Assembly (NCBI GenBank): GCA_030424595.1
Contig: JAUHWG010000044.1
Coordinates: 1-57,366 of the forward strand
Reading direction: 5' to 3'
From: Polyangia bacterium
GTDB taxonomy: Bacteria; Myxococcota_A; Polyangia; Nannocystales; Nannocystaceae
DNA: 57,366 nt
Shown here: positions 48,461 to 56,702 of the stretch, in pieces
Numbering within the stretch: the first letter of the stretch is position 1
Layout: each line of letters opens with the position of its first letter
Position numbers and translations under genes: made by a program
Notes under the pieces: generated by a model
Told to the model about the DNA's origin: nothing
The model's database searches: none
What the model saw: only the letters and a program-made list of their open reading frames with translations

Positions 48461-49276
48461 ATGGCTGAGCGCAAGAGCGAGACCCCGAACATCGCCGTCT
48501 TCGCGGACTATGAGAACGTGGCCCTCGGGGCCCGGGACGCCAAGTTCAAGAAGTTCGACATCGACCTGGTGCTCGGCCGGCTCCTCGACCGCGGCAACGT
48601 CGTCTTCCGCAAGGCCTACTGCGACTGGTCGCGCTATCGCGCCGACGCCAAGGTCCTCCACGAGCGCAACTTTGAGCTGGTCGAGGTGCCGCACGTCCGG
48701 GTCTCGGGCAAGAACTCCGCCGACATCCGCATGGTCGTCGACGCGCTCGACCTCGCGCACACCAAGCAGCACGTCTCGATCTTCGCCTTGATCACCGGCG
48801 ACAGCGACTTCTCGCCGCTGGTCTCCAAGCTCCGCGAGAACAACAAGATGGTCATCGGCATAGGCGTTCGCCAGTCGACCTCGGATCTCCTGGTCGAGAA
48901 CTGCGACGACTTCATCTACTACGACGACCTGGTCAAGGAGAGTAAGCCGAAGCGCCGCGAGAAGGTCCGACCGGCGAAGAAGGTCGAGGACGGCAAGGAG
49001 AAGGCCGAGTCGAGCATTGACGAGCGCCAGGAGCAGGCGCGCGAGCTGGTCGTCGACACCGTCGAGGCGATCTTCCGCGATCGCAGCGGCGTTCTCTGGG
49101 GGTCGATGGTCAAGCAGACCATCAAGCGCAAGCGGCCCAACTTCGCCGAGAGCTACTACGGCTACCGCTCCTTCAACGAGCTGCTAGAGGACGCGCAGAA
49201 GCACGGCCTGCTGGTCATCGAGAAGGACGCGAAGTCGGGCGGGTACGTGATCACCGAGCTCGGCCCCGAGGCCTAG
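48461..49276 (+). CDS. NYN-domain (LabA/PIN-like) protein with a C-terminal LOTUS-like domain
   Basis: This 271-residue protein begins with a NYN/PIN-like nuclease domain (about 8-160). Acidic metal-binding residues are visible in AVFADYENV (D16), NSADIRMVVDAL and ITGDSDFSPLV, the family's core motifs. A Lys/Glu-rich linker follows (about 165-195). The C-terminal region (about 200-271) has the pattern of an OST-HTH/LOTUS RNA-binding domain, ending KSGGYVITELGPEA. It is probably an RNA nuclease or RNA-processing factor in the cytoplasm. The ATG follows CAGGGGC. Confidence 0.9.
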   Translation: MAERKSETPNIAVFADYENVALGARDAKFKKFDIDLVLGRLLDRGNVVFRKAYCDWSRYRADAKVLHERNFELVEVPHVRVSGKNSADIRMVVDALDLAHTKQHVSIFALITGDSDFSPLVSKLRENNKMVIGIGVRQSTSDLLVENCDDFIYYDDLVKESKPKRREKVRPAKKVEDGKEKAESSIDERQEQARELVVDTVEAIFRDRSGVLWGSMVKQTIKRKRPNFAESYYGYRSFNELLEDAQKHGLLVIEKDAKSGGYVITELGPEA

Positions 49277-49325
49277 GAGGCCTCGGCTCGGCGCCGCGTA
49301 GGGCCTGCGGCGTGGGCCGCTGCTC

Positions 49326-50003
49326 CTATTTGCACTTCAGCGAGAGGCCCTCGAACTGGCACGAGAGAGGGTCGCAGCAGGGCTTGTTGCCGGCGCACTC
49401 GGAGCCTGCTCCCTGGCAGCACATCGACTGATCGATCGCGTTGCAGTCCCGGGAGCACTGGAGCTTGCCGCCGGTCCAGTTGAAGTCGAGGCAGGTCTTG
49501 CCGCCGAAGAGGTCGTCGTCACAGACCTCGTTCTCGTCGAGCTCACCGTTGCCGCACAGCGGCGGCGCCTCGGTGGTCGACGAGGTCGAGTCGTCAGTGG
49601 TCGAGTCGTCAGTGGTCGAGGTCGTCGTCCCGTCGGAGGTCGAGGAGGTCGAGGAGGTCGAGGTCGACGAGGAGGTTCCGGTCGACGAGGAGGTCGAGCT
49701 GCTCTCGCCTGTGGAGGCTGTGCTGGAGGTCGAGGAGGCGGTGGCGGAGACCATCGTCGCCGCGGAGCTCGACCCCTCGGGGAGGCACTCGGAGCTCGGC
49801 GCCTGGGCGACGCAGCCGTCGAGCGCGGCCTCGCAGACGCTGCAGTAGGGGCGGGACTCCTGGCTTGTCGCGCAGAAGCTGTCGCCGCCGCGGAAGTTGC
49901 AGTGGTCGGCGTTCTTGCCGGTGCAGGCGCCGAGGCCCACGGCGATGATGAGCGCGAGGCTGCGGAGGACGAGCTCCCGGGCGCTGGTGGAGGCGGTCAG
50001 CAT
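49326..50003 (-). CDS. Cysteine-rich lipoprotein with Ser/Thr linker
   Basis: This 225-residue protein has a signal peptide with lipobox VGLGAC, a Cys-rich N-terminal block, then a ~75-residue Ser/Thr/Asp linker encoded by GTCGAG-type repeats. A myxobacterial cysteine motif follows (CGNGELDENEVCDD, CLDFNWTGGKLQCSRDC), with a final Cys cluster (CCQGAGSECAGNKPCC). It is the last gene of a probable three-gene unit with a membrane protein and a Ser/Thr kinase; the gap to the preceding gene is 15 bases. Confidence 0.86.
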   Translation of the reverse strand: MLTASTSARELVLRSLALIIAVGLGACTGKNADHCNFRGGDSFCATSQESRPYCSVCEAALDGCVAQAPSSECLPEGSSSAATMVSATASSTSSTASTGESSSTSSSTGTSSSTSTSSTSSTSDGTTTSTTDDSTTDDSTSSTTEAPPLCGNGELDENEVCDDDLFGGKTCLDFNWTGGKLQCSRDCNAIDQSMCCQGAGSECAGNKPCCDPLSCQFEGLSLKCK

Positions 50004-50018
50004 GGTCGCGTGCGCCGC

Positions 50019-50918
50019 TCAGAAGCGGCCTGTGAGGACGGCCCCGCGGAGGGTGGGGGCGAAGGTGAGGGTGGAGGCGCGAGCGCGGCGCTGGCCTGTG
50101 ATGACGAGGGCGACGCCGCTGATGATGAGGGCGCCGCCGACCCCGAGGGCGACGTACCCCGGCGTCCGGGTGTCGAGGGTCTCGAGCGGCATCTCCGGCT
50201 TGACCGTGGGCTCGCGGAGGGCGAGGCCGAGGCCTAGACCGAGGCCTGCGCCGCCGGTGGCGAGGAGGGCGACGCCGACCTTGCTCAGGGGCGCCAGGCG
50301 GGGGCGGTCGTCGTTCGCAGCGGTCACCGTGGCCTCGCTCGGCGTGTCCGCCTCGCGGGCGCGGGCCTCGGCCTCGGCGCGGGCATGGTCGCGGACGAAG
50401 GGGATCAGGCGGTCGACCTCGATCCGCGCGCGCTCGACCGTCTCTCCCTCGGTGCAGAGGGTGCAGAGCACCTCGCGGTCGCTGTTGGGGACGATCTCGG
50501 CGTCGATCTCCAGGTGACTCCGGATCCTGTAGCCGCCCCCGTCGAACGCGAGGATCGAGATCTTGAGCACGGGGTCGCGGGGCTGGCGGCTTGGCAAGAT
50601 CTCCGCTCGACGCAGCTCGATGTCGCCGAGCTCCTCGATCCGGCGGAGGAGGACAGGGCTCTGGGCGCCGAGGGTCGACGCGTCGACCTCGAGGGAGGCG
50701 CGCGTCGGGGGGGCCGCGGGATCGTCGGCTGGGAGCTCCTCGGAGGGCGTTGGCTCCGTCGTAGGGGCTCCGCCGTCGCTCTTCCCAAGGTCGACAGGCG
50801 CGGCTCTAGCGGGGCTCGGGAGCGCTGCGAGGCCGAGGCTGAGGGCGGCGCTGAGAGACCAGCTGCTCCGCCGTCGGAGGTGAGCCTGAGCCGCGCCATC
50901 ACGTGCGTCCATCGTCAT
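50019..50918 (-). CDS. Exported or membrane protein coupled to a Ser/Thr kinase
   Basis: This 299-residue protein has a signal peptide (SLSAALSLGLAALPSPARA), a Pro/Ala/Asp linker and a beta-rich soluble domain (about 75-180) containing a CTLC pair. Two C-terminal glycine-rich hydrophobic segments follow (VALLATGGAGLGLGLGLA; GVGGALIISGVALVI). I do not recognise the family, but this layout is frequent next to myxobacterial kinases. Its ATG overlaps the kinase stop codon as ATGA, so synthesis is coupled to the kinase. Confidence 0.84.
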   Translation of the reverse strand: MTMDARDGAAQAHLRRRSSWSLSAALSLGLAALPSPARAAPVDLGKSDGGAPTTEPTPSEELPADDPAAPPTRASLEVDASTLGAQSPVLLRRIEELGDIELRRAEILPSRQPRDPVLKISILAFDGGGYRIRSHLEIDAEIVPNSDREVLCTLCTEGETVERARIEVDRLIPFVRDHARAEAEARAREADTPSEATVTAANDDRPRLAPLSKVGVALLATGGAGLGLGLGLALREPTVKPEMPLETLDTRTPGYVALGVGGALIISGVALVITGQRRARASTLTFAPTLRGAVLTGRF

Positions 50919-52654
50919 AGTCCGCCTCGTTTACGACACAGCTCTCGCCAGCGGATCACCTCCGTGTCCCGGAGACCAGTAGCGGCCTTGACGCAGCCTG
51001 AGAAGTCGCCGAGCTCCATCTTCGCCTGGGTCTCGAGCTTGCGGGCGTCGCTGCGCCGCTCCCAGCAGGCGCGACGCCGCTGGGAGAGCTTGAGGAGGGT
51101 CGACCAGTGGTAGGCGTCACGGGCGATCGTCGCCTGATTGCGGACGCTCGCGCACTCTGGGGAGCGGTGCTCGGCGGGCTTGCTTGCGGGGCGGACCTTC
51201 GCCGGCCTCGACTTGGTCGCTTCGGTCGCTTCGGTCGCTTCGGTCTCGTCTGGGGACGGGGAGGAGCTGGAGCCCCCGGACGAGCTGCCGCTGTCGCTGC
51301 TCTCGTCGCCGACGTCCTCATCGTCTCCCGCCGGATCGACCCGCGCGAGCATCGCGGCCTCGTCGCCAGCCCCGTCCGCGGTGGCGCTCGAGGGAGCCGC
51401 CGGGTCGGCGGGGGCGGGCTGCGTCTCGACCCGCGGGGGGTCCGGGCTGTCGGTCGTCACCGGCGGCGCCGCGCCTCGCCGGACGTCGTCTCCCTCGACG
51501 GACGGGACCATCGTGAACCCGACCGCGAGGGCCCCGAGGCCGCCGATAAAGGCCAGACCGAGGATCGCCTGGCGGCGCTTGGCCAGCGGCGGGCTGCTCG
51601 GGGGGGCGATCGCGGCGGTCGGCCCCCCGCGGAGCGCGGCGATCGCCTGGTCGAGACGGTCGACGAAGAGCTCGGCGGTCGGCGGTCGCTGGGCGACGGA
51701 GGTCGCCAGCGTGTCGTCGACGAGGGAGACCAGCGACGGCGGAAGCCCGGTGAACATCGAGCCGAGGGAGGGCGCCGGCATGGTCTGCTTGAAGGCGAGC
51801 ACCTTGAGCGGGTTGTCGTCGACGAAGGGCGGGCGCCCGGCGATGAGCGTGAAGAGGAGCGATCCGAGGGCGTAGATGTCGAAGTGGGGCCCGGCCGCCT
51901 CGCCGAGCGCCTGCTCCGGCGACATGTGCTCAGGGGTGCCGATGACCATGCCGGGGGTCGTCGCCGCGGCGCTCTGCTGGCGCCGGCTCGGGGCCTTGTT
52001 CGAGGCGACGCCGAAGTCGAGGATCTTGATCGTCTTCCCGTCGTCTCGCCCGCTGATGATGACGTTGTCGGGCTTGAGATCGCGGTGGACGACGTCGGCC
52101 CGGTGGGCCGCGGCGATCGCCTCGGCGACGGCGCGGACGATCGTGCAGGCCTCGAGCGGCGGTAGGGCGCCGCGGCGGTCGAGGAGCTGGCCCAGGTCTT
52201 CGCCGTCGACGAATTCCATCACCAAGAAGAGGCGCTGATCGTCGAGCTCACCGGCGTCGAGGACGTCGATGATCCCCGGGTGACCGATCGCGCTCGCGGT
52301 CCGAGCTTCGGCGGCGAAGCGACCTGCGACCTCGTCGACCGCGCTCCACTCGGCGTGGAGGACCTTGATCGCGACCTTGCGCCCGACGTTGAGGTGCTCT
52401 CCGAGGTAGACCACGCCCATCCCCCCTTCGCCGAGCTTGCGCAGGATCTGGTAGCGGTCGACGAGGAGGGTCCCCGCGGGGAGGAGGTCGGGGGCCGCGA
52501 GGTGGTCCGCGTCCAGGTCCGCGTCCAGGTCCGCGTCCAGGTCCGCGTCCACGCCCAGGTCCGCGTCCACCACCGTGCCGGACGTCGCCAGCAGGCTCGT
52601 CTCGTCCTGGCTCTCGGGACGAAGAGGGGGGCTCTCGTAGGTCGGCGTGGTCAC
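50915..52654 (-). CDS. Membrane Ser/Thr protein kinase
   Basis: This 579-residue protein has an N-terminal acidic repeat (DADLDADLDADLDAD, from 12-bp GTCCGCGTCCAG units). A Hanks-type kinase domain follows (about 67-345): GEGGMGVVYLG, K97 (VAIKVL), HRDLKPDN (D192), DFG (D213) and GTPEHMSPEQ. All catalytic residues are present. A transmembrane helix lies near 355-378 (ILGLAFIGGLGALAVGF). A Pro/Asp/Ser linker and a Cys/Arg-containing extracytoplasmic tail follow. The start is GTG with a poor ribosome-binding site. First gene of a three-gene set with two envelope proteins, which could be partners or substrates. Confidence 0.93.
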   Translation of the reverse strand: MTTPTYESPPLRPESQDETSLLATSGTVVDADLGVDADLDADLDADLDADHLAAPDLLPAGTLLVDRYQILRKLGEGGMGVVYLGEHLNVGRKVAIKVLHAEWSAVDEVAGRFAAEARTASAIGHPGIIDVLDAGELDDQRLFLVMEFVDGEDLGQLLDRRGALPPLEACTIVRAVAEAIAAAHRADVVHRDLKPDNVIISGRDDGKTIKILDFGVASNKAPSRRQQSAAATTPGMVIGTPEHMSPEQALGEAAGPHFDIYALGSLLFTLIAGRPPFVDDNPLKVLAFKQTMPAPSLGSMFTGLPPSLVSLVDDTLATSVAQRPPTAELFVDRLDQAIAALRGGPTAAIAPPSSPPLAKRRQAILGLAFIGGLGALAVGFTMVPSVEGDDVRRGAAPPVTTDSPDPPRVETQPAPADPAAPSSATADGAGDEAAMLARVDPAGDDEDVGDESSDSGSSSGGSSSSPSPDETEATEATEATKSRPAKVRPASKPAEHRSPECASVRNQATIARDAYHWSTLLKLSQRRRACWERRSDARKLETQAKMELGDFSGCVKAATGLRDTEVIRWRELCRKRGGL

Positions 52655-53002
52655 AGAGGGGGAGCAATGACGCTATCACGGAGACCCGCGGCGGCGGGCG
52701 CTCGCTCGCGCCATGCCCCCGCAACAGGCGCTCGTGGACATACCAGCACGAACCGCAGGTGACGACCGGGGCCGGGCCAGGCTGGGCCAGGCTGGGCCAG
52801 GCTGGGCCAGGCAGGGCTGGCCGGGGCCGGCCTGGCCCGGCCCGGCCCGGGTAGGGATCTTCGCCTCGATCACGGCGTTCGGCCGCGCAGGGGTAGAGCC
52901 CCTATCGGTGACCCTGAGCTCTGCTCCAAGAGCCCGCGCGATCCGGGCCAGGGCGCTCCTGCGATGGCAGACGCCGACGTCTGCGTCGGCGCTGGTGTGC
53001 CC
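52655..53002. other. Intergenic region with a decamer repeat
   Basis: About 348 bp between the kinase start and the 3' end of the next minus-strand gene. GCTGGGCCAG-type decamers occur four times at 52771-52814, followed by complementary GGCCTGGCCCGG sequence that could fold back. GCCGACG, a TCTG loop and CGTCGGC near 52973-52993 form a small hairpin just after the neighbouring gene's stop, without a T-tract. No gene seen. Confidence 0.6.
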
Positions 53003-53350
53003 TTAGGGCCAGCCGATGAGCGAGCGGAGGATGAGGCCGACGACCACGCTGCCGACGTTGGCGGCGAGCGACCAGAGGAGCGCGCGTCGGATCCCGAGCG
53101 ACCAGAGCAGGAGCGCCTCGACGACGACGGCGAAGCTCTCCGCGCCGACGAAGTAGGCCGCGTAGCTCGGGAAGTGGAGCGCTGGGATGACAAACCACAC
53201 CATCGGGTGGGTGAGGGTGCTCGCCGCGACCGCGATCATCACCCGCGCGCGCCACGGCTGGCCGCGGGTCGCGAGGAGGTAGATCGGCACCTCGACCGCC
53301 TGGGTCAGGAGGTAGGCCGAGAACCACGCGGCGACCGTCACCGTGACCAC
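53003..53350 (-). CDS. Small membrane protein overlapping a larger membrane protein gene
   Basis: The protein has 115 residues from a GTG at 53350 with GGGAGG five bases upstream. Three or four hydrophobic segments (VAAWFSAYLLTQAVEVPIYL, VMIAVAASTLTHPMVWFV, a SFAVVVEALLLWSLG helix and ANVGSVVVGLILRSLIG) fill most of it. It overlaps the preceding gene by 13 bases, a sign of cotranslation. Function unknown; probably a partner of that polytopic protein. Confidence 0.8.
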   Translation of the reverse strand: MVTVTVAAWFSAYLLTQAVEVPIYLLATRGQPWRARVMIAVAASTLTHPMVWFVIPALHFPSYAAYFVGAESFAVVVEALLLWSLGIRRALLWSLAANVGSVVVGLILRSLIGWP

Positions 53351-54354
53351 GCGAACCTCCCCTCGAGGACGAGCAGCGTCACGGCGGCGAGCTCCAGGTG
53401 GCCGTGGAAGCGGGCGAAGCGGAAGTAGCCAGAGTAGGCATCGCGGAGGTCGAGCATCGCCCAAGCGGCGAAGAAGAGGGCGAGAATGGCCGCGCCGATC
53501 ATGACCGGCCCGCCGAGGTCACGGCAGAGCTCGACGAAGGAGCGGCGGAAGGTCGGCGGGGTCGCCCGCGTCCGGTCCTCGTCGGGGAGCAGGTGGACCC
53601 AGACCGCGTAGTGGATCGACTGGGTGAAGGTGTAGAGGAGCACCAGGCGCAGCCCGAGCTCGATGTCGAGGCCGGGGGCGAGGCGGGCGAGCTGGTAGTC
53701 GATGCCGAGCCCGCCGACCTCGCGGAAGAGGGCCGCGCTGCGCTCGGCGAGGTTCAGACCTACGGGCGAGAGGAGGAGCCCGCTGACGCCGACGAAGAGC
53801 GCGAGCGGGATCCAGTGGAGCTTGCGGGTCCGCGGTCGCCAGGCCCACCACAGGGCGACGGCGATGAAGTTGTGCAGGTAGGCGAAGATCAGATCGGCGA
53901 GGGAGCCGATGGCGTCGACGCCGAGGCTCAAGAGGCCGGCGACGGCGATGGCGGCGAGGCGGCGGCCGAGCCCCGCGCGGGCGACGAGGGCGACCGCGGC
54001 GACGCCGAGGAGGCCAAAGCTGAGCCCCGCGCCGAAGCCGGTCGCGACGATCGGCAGGCCGCCGAGGAACCACAGGAGCGGTCGCCTGTGAAAGCCCTGG
54101 CCGACGACGAGGTAGCGGACGTCCGCGAGGAGGTGGGGGACGCCCCAGATCATCGGTCCGATCGCCAACACCCAGAGCGGGAGGACGATCGTCGCCAGGG
54201 TCGCGGTGACGATCATCAGGCTCGCCATCACCGCGATCCGGACGTCGCGGTCGACCATCAAGGGTCGGCAAAGCGGCCCCAAGAGCCGCAGCCAGCGGCG
54301 CCGGAGGCCGTCGACGGGATCGAGGAGGCGGGCGGTAGCGGCGACCAGCGCCAT
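53338..54354 (-). CDS. Polytopic membrane protein of unknown function
   Basis: This 338-residue protein has about eight transmembrane segments (for example AVMASLMIVTATLATIVLPL, GPMIWGVPHLLADVRYLV, LIFAYLHNFIAVALWWAWR, YTFTQSIHYAVWVHLLPDE). Conserved-looking histidines within membrane segments (GVPHLLADVRY; YLHNF; SIHYAVW) recall di-iron or metal-binding membrane enzymes, but I cannot assign a family. It is cotranscribed with the small membrane protein downstream. Confidence 0.82.
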   Translation of the reverse strand: MALVAATARLLDPVDGLRRRWLRLLGPLCRPLMVDRDVRIAVMASLMIVTATLATIVLPLWVLAIGPMIWGVPHLLADVRYLVVGQGFHRRPLLWFLGGLPIVATGFGAGLSFGLLGVAAVALVARAGLGRRLAAIAVAGLLSLGVDAIGSLADLIFAYLHNFIAVALWWAWRPRTRKLHWIPLALFVGVSGLLLSPVGLNLAERSAALFREVGGLGIDYQLARLAPGLDIELGLRLVLLYTFTQSIHYAVWVHLLPDEDRTRATPPTFRRSFVELCRDLGGPVMIGAAILALFFAAWAMLDLRDAYSGYFRFARFHGHLELAAVTLLVLEGRFAWSR

Positions 54355-54584
54355 GCCTGCCGATGGTACGCCAGGTCGGGGGCGCTGCCCATCGCAGGAG
54401 GGCGCGCAGACGAGCGCGGAGGCTCGGGCTTCCCCTCGCTGGCCGGGAGGCCCCCGCCAAAGGGGCGTTGCGGTCCGGCGGAGCGCCCCTGTCTCAGCGT
54501 CGCGATCGCCCGCCTCGGCGCGAGCGGGCTGCGCTTCGCCGCCGGCCGCAGCCGGGGCGCCTTCGTTATACTCTCCGACCTTCC

Positions 54585-56156
54585 ATGAGCGAGACCCCGC
54601 GAAGCCCCGTCGAGCCGCCGAGCCCGAGCCCCGCGAGCCCGAAGCTGCTCCGCCGCGGACGGCTGCTCCGCCTCTTCCTCTGGATCACCGAGCCGACGCT
54701 GATCAAGGGGATCTCGATCGGCGTCGTCCTCTCGCTCGTCGTCACCGTCGGCAGCAAGCTCGACGCGGTCTGGTACGTCGCCAGCGGTCTCCTGCTGATC
54801 TGCGTGGCGATGATCTTCGGCGTGATCATCGGCCACTATGTCTTCGAGAGCCGGAAGAAGCGCCTCCAGAAGAACGCGCTGACCCTCCTCTCGGAGGCCG
54901 GGGCGGTCCTGCCCCAGGCCAGCGAGGACGTCCTGGCGCTGGTCCGGACCCAAGACCCGCACCACCTCCACGTGCTCTGGGCCCGCCTCCACCGGATCCA
55001 GCCGAGCGTCCGCGAGCTCTCGGGGCTCTTCGTGGCGATGATCTTCCGGGTGATGGCGATGAGCACCCTCATCGCCGTTCTCGGCGGCGCGATCTCCTTC
55101 GCGGTCTTCCTCGCGAGCTACCTCCAGGTCGAGCGCATGGGCCAGCAAAATGAGCTCCTGACCGCCCAGAACGCGATGATCGAGGCGCAGATGAAGGGCG
55201 ACGAGCGGTCCCGCAAGGTCGACCTCTCGCTCAGCATCGCCGCCCAGCGGCAGGCGATCGTCCTCGGCCTGATCGACGCCATCGACGCGGAGATCGCCCT
55301 GGTCAAGCAGAGCCGCGGCGCCGGCGAAGGCGGCCTCGGCTCGGCGGCCAAGACCCGGATCTCGGCCGGCATGTACCGCCGGATCCAGCGGACCCTCAGC
55401 CAGCTCGACCCCTACCGGACCGTCGACCCCGTGAAGATGGAGGTCAAGGAGGTGCTCCACAGCCCCGAGCAGGAGCTGCTGCTCCACTACCTCGAGGGCT
55501 CGGCGATCGACCTGACCCCGCTCAGCCTGCGCGGCGCCTACCTGGTGGAGGCGGACCTCAGCGAGCTCGAGTTCGGCGAGATCGTGCTCCAGGACGCCCG
55601 CCTGGATCGGGCGAAGATGGTCCGGACCGACCTGAGTGACGCCCACCTCGAGGGCTCGAGCCTGGTCGGCGTCGACGCTCGGCAGGCCCGCTTCGGCAGC
55701 GCTCACATGGCCGGCGTCACGCTCTCTGGGGCGCTCCTCGGCAACGCCGACCTGACGGGGGCGGACCTCGCCAAGGCGGACCTCAGCCTCAGCTCGCTGC
55801 GCGCCGCGAAGCTCGAGAACGCCGACCTCAGCGGGGCCTCGCTCGGCGGCGTGGATCTGGCGGAGGCGGACATGTCCGGGCGGATGACCTTGAGCGGCGC
55901 GGACCTGACGGGGGCCGACCTGAGCGCGGTCGATCGGGCGCCGAAGGCGAGCACGATCCAGGCCGCCAAGAACTGGCAGCTCGCGGTCTACAGCGACGCC
56001 CTCGCCGGCGAGCTCGGCCTCGACGCGACCCGCCACGCCGCCAACAAGAAGGCCGTCGCCGAGCTCGCCGAGGCGATGACGACCGCGGACAAGCGGGCGA
56101 TCGTCGACGCGCTGCGGGCCTCGGTCGCGCCTGTCGAGAAGCCCGCGGCCGAGTAG
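54585..56156 (+). CDS. Membrane-anchored pentapeptide-repeat protein
   Basis: This 523-residue protein has a Pro/Ser-rich N-terminus, then two hydrophobic helices near 45-85 and another near 160-180 (LIAVLGGAISFAVFLASY). A coiled-coil-like stretch follows (QQNELLTAQNAMIEAQMKG). From about 315 to 450 there is a run of pentapeptide repeats of the A(D/N)LxX type (LRGAYLVEADLSELEF, NADLTGADLAKADLS, LSGADLTGADLS), which form a right-handed beta-helix. A helical tail follows. Pentapeptide proteins can mimic DNA or mediate binding; the membrane anchor suggests a scaffold role. The function is unknown. Confidence 0.88.
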   Translation: MSETPRSPVEPPSPSPASPKLLRRGRLLRLFLWITEPTLIKGISIGVVLSLVVTVGSKLDAVWYVASGLLLICVAMIFGVIIGHYVFESRKKRLQKNALTLLSEAGAVLPQASEDVLALVRTQDPHHLHVLWARLHRIQPSVRELSGLFVAMIFRVMAMSTLIAVLGGAISFAVFLASYLQVERMGQQNELLTAQNAMIEAQMKGDERSRKVDLSLSIAAQRQAIVLGLIDAIDAEIALVKQSRGAGEGGLGSAAKTRISAGMYRRIQRTLSQLDPYRTVDPVKMEVKEVLHSPEQELLLHYLEGSAIDLTPLSLRGAYLVEADLSELEFGEIVLQDARLDRAKMVRTDLSDAHLEGSSLVGVDARQARFGSAHMAGVTLSGALLGNADLTGADLAKADLSLSSLRAAKLENADLSGASLGGVDLAEADMSGRMTLSGADLTGADLSAVDRAPKASTIQAAKNWQLAVYSDALAGELGLDATRHAANKKAVAELAEAMTTADKRAIVDALRASVAPVEKPAAE

Positions 56157-56303
56157 ATCGGCGGGGCTCAGTCACCGGTCCCCGATCGCCTCGGCGCCGA
56201 GTCTGAGCCTCGGCGTGGCGGATAGACCCTCCTGGAGCCCGCGCCGCCGCCTGTGCTCTCACGGCGCGATCGTCGGGAGCGTCGGGATCGTTGTCAGGGG
56301 CTG

Positions 56304-56702
56304 CTAGTCCATGCGGTCGATGGCGTCGCCGACGATCTCGACCCAGCGGTGCCTTCGCTCCTCGTAGACCGAGAAGGTCGGAGACGGGAAGTCAGGATCG
56401 GCGAACGCTCCGATCGGGACGGCGATGAGGCCCGGCATCGAGTCTACGGTGTAGTAGAGGGTCGAGCCGCAGGTGGGGCAGAAGCGGTGGACGATCCTGC
56501 CGCCCTCGTCGCCCTTCCGCGTCCACTCGCTGGGGCGGCCCTCGATCCTTACCTGCCCCTCGGGCCATCGCGCCTGAGCGCTGAAGGCGCTCCCGCTCCG
56601 CCGTTGGCAGGCGAGACAGTGGCAGACGGAGACCCGGAGCGGCTCGCCCTCGCAGGTGATCGAGAGCTGGCCGCAAAGACAGGAGGCGAAGCGCGCGGGC
56701 AT
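56304..56702 (-). CDS. GFA (glutathione-dependent formaldehyde-activating) family zinc protein
   Basis: This 132-residue protein has the GFA/CENP-V cysteine pattern: CLCG near the start, CHCLACQRRSGS, and FCPTCGSTLYY, which bind two zinc ions. The C-terminus VGAFADPDFPSP-like segment (IGAFADPDFPSP) is also typical. Members include Gfa of Paracoccus, but most have no proven activity. The ATG at 56702 directly precedes the domain; longer in-frame starts run into repeat sequence. Confidence 0.92.
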   Translation of the reverse strand: MPARFASCLCGQLSITCEGEPLRVSVCHCLACQRRSGSAFSAQARWPEGQVRIEGRPSEWTRKGDEGGRIVHRFCPTCGSTLYYTVDSMPGLIAVPIGAFADPDFPSPTFSVYEERRHRWVEIVGDAIDRMD

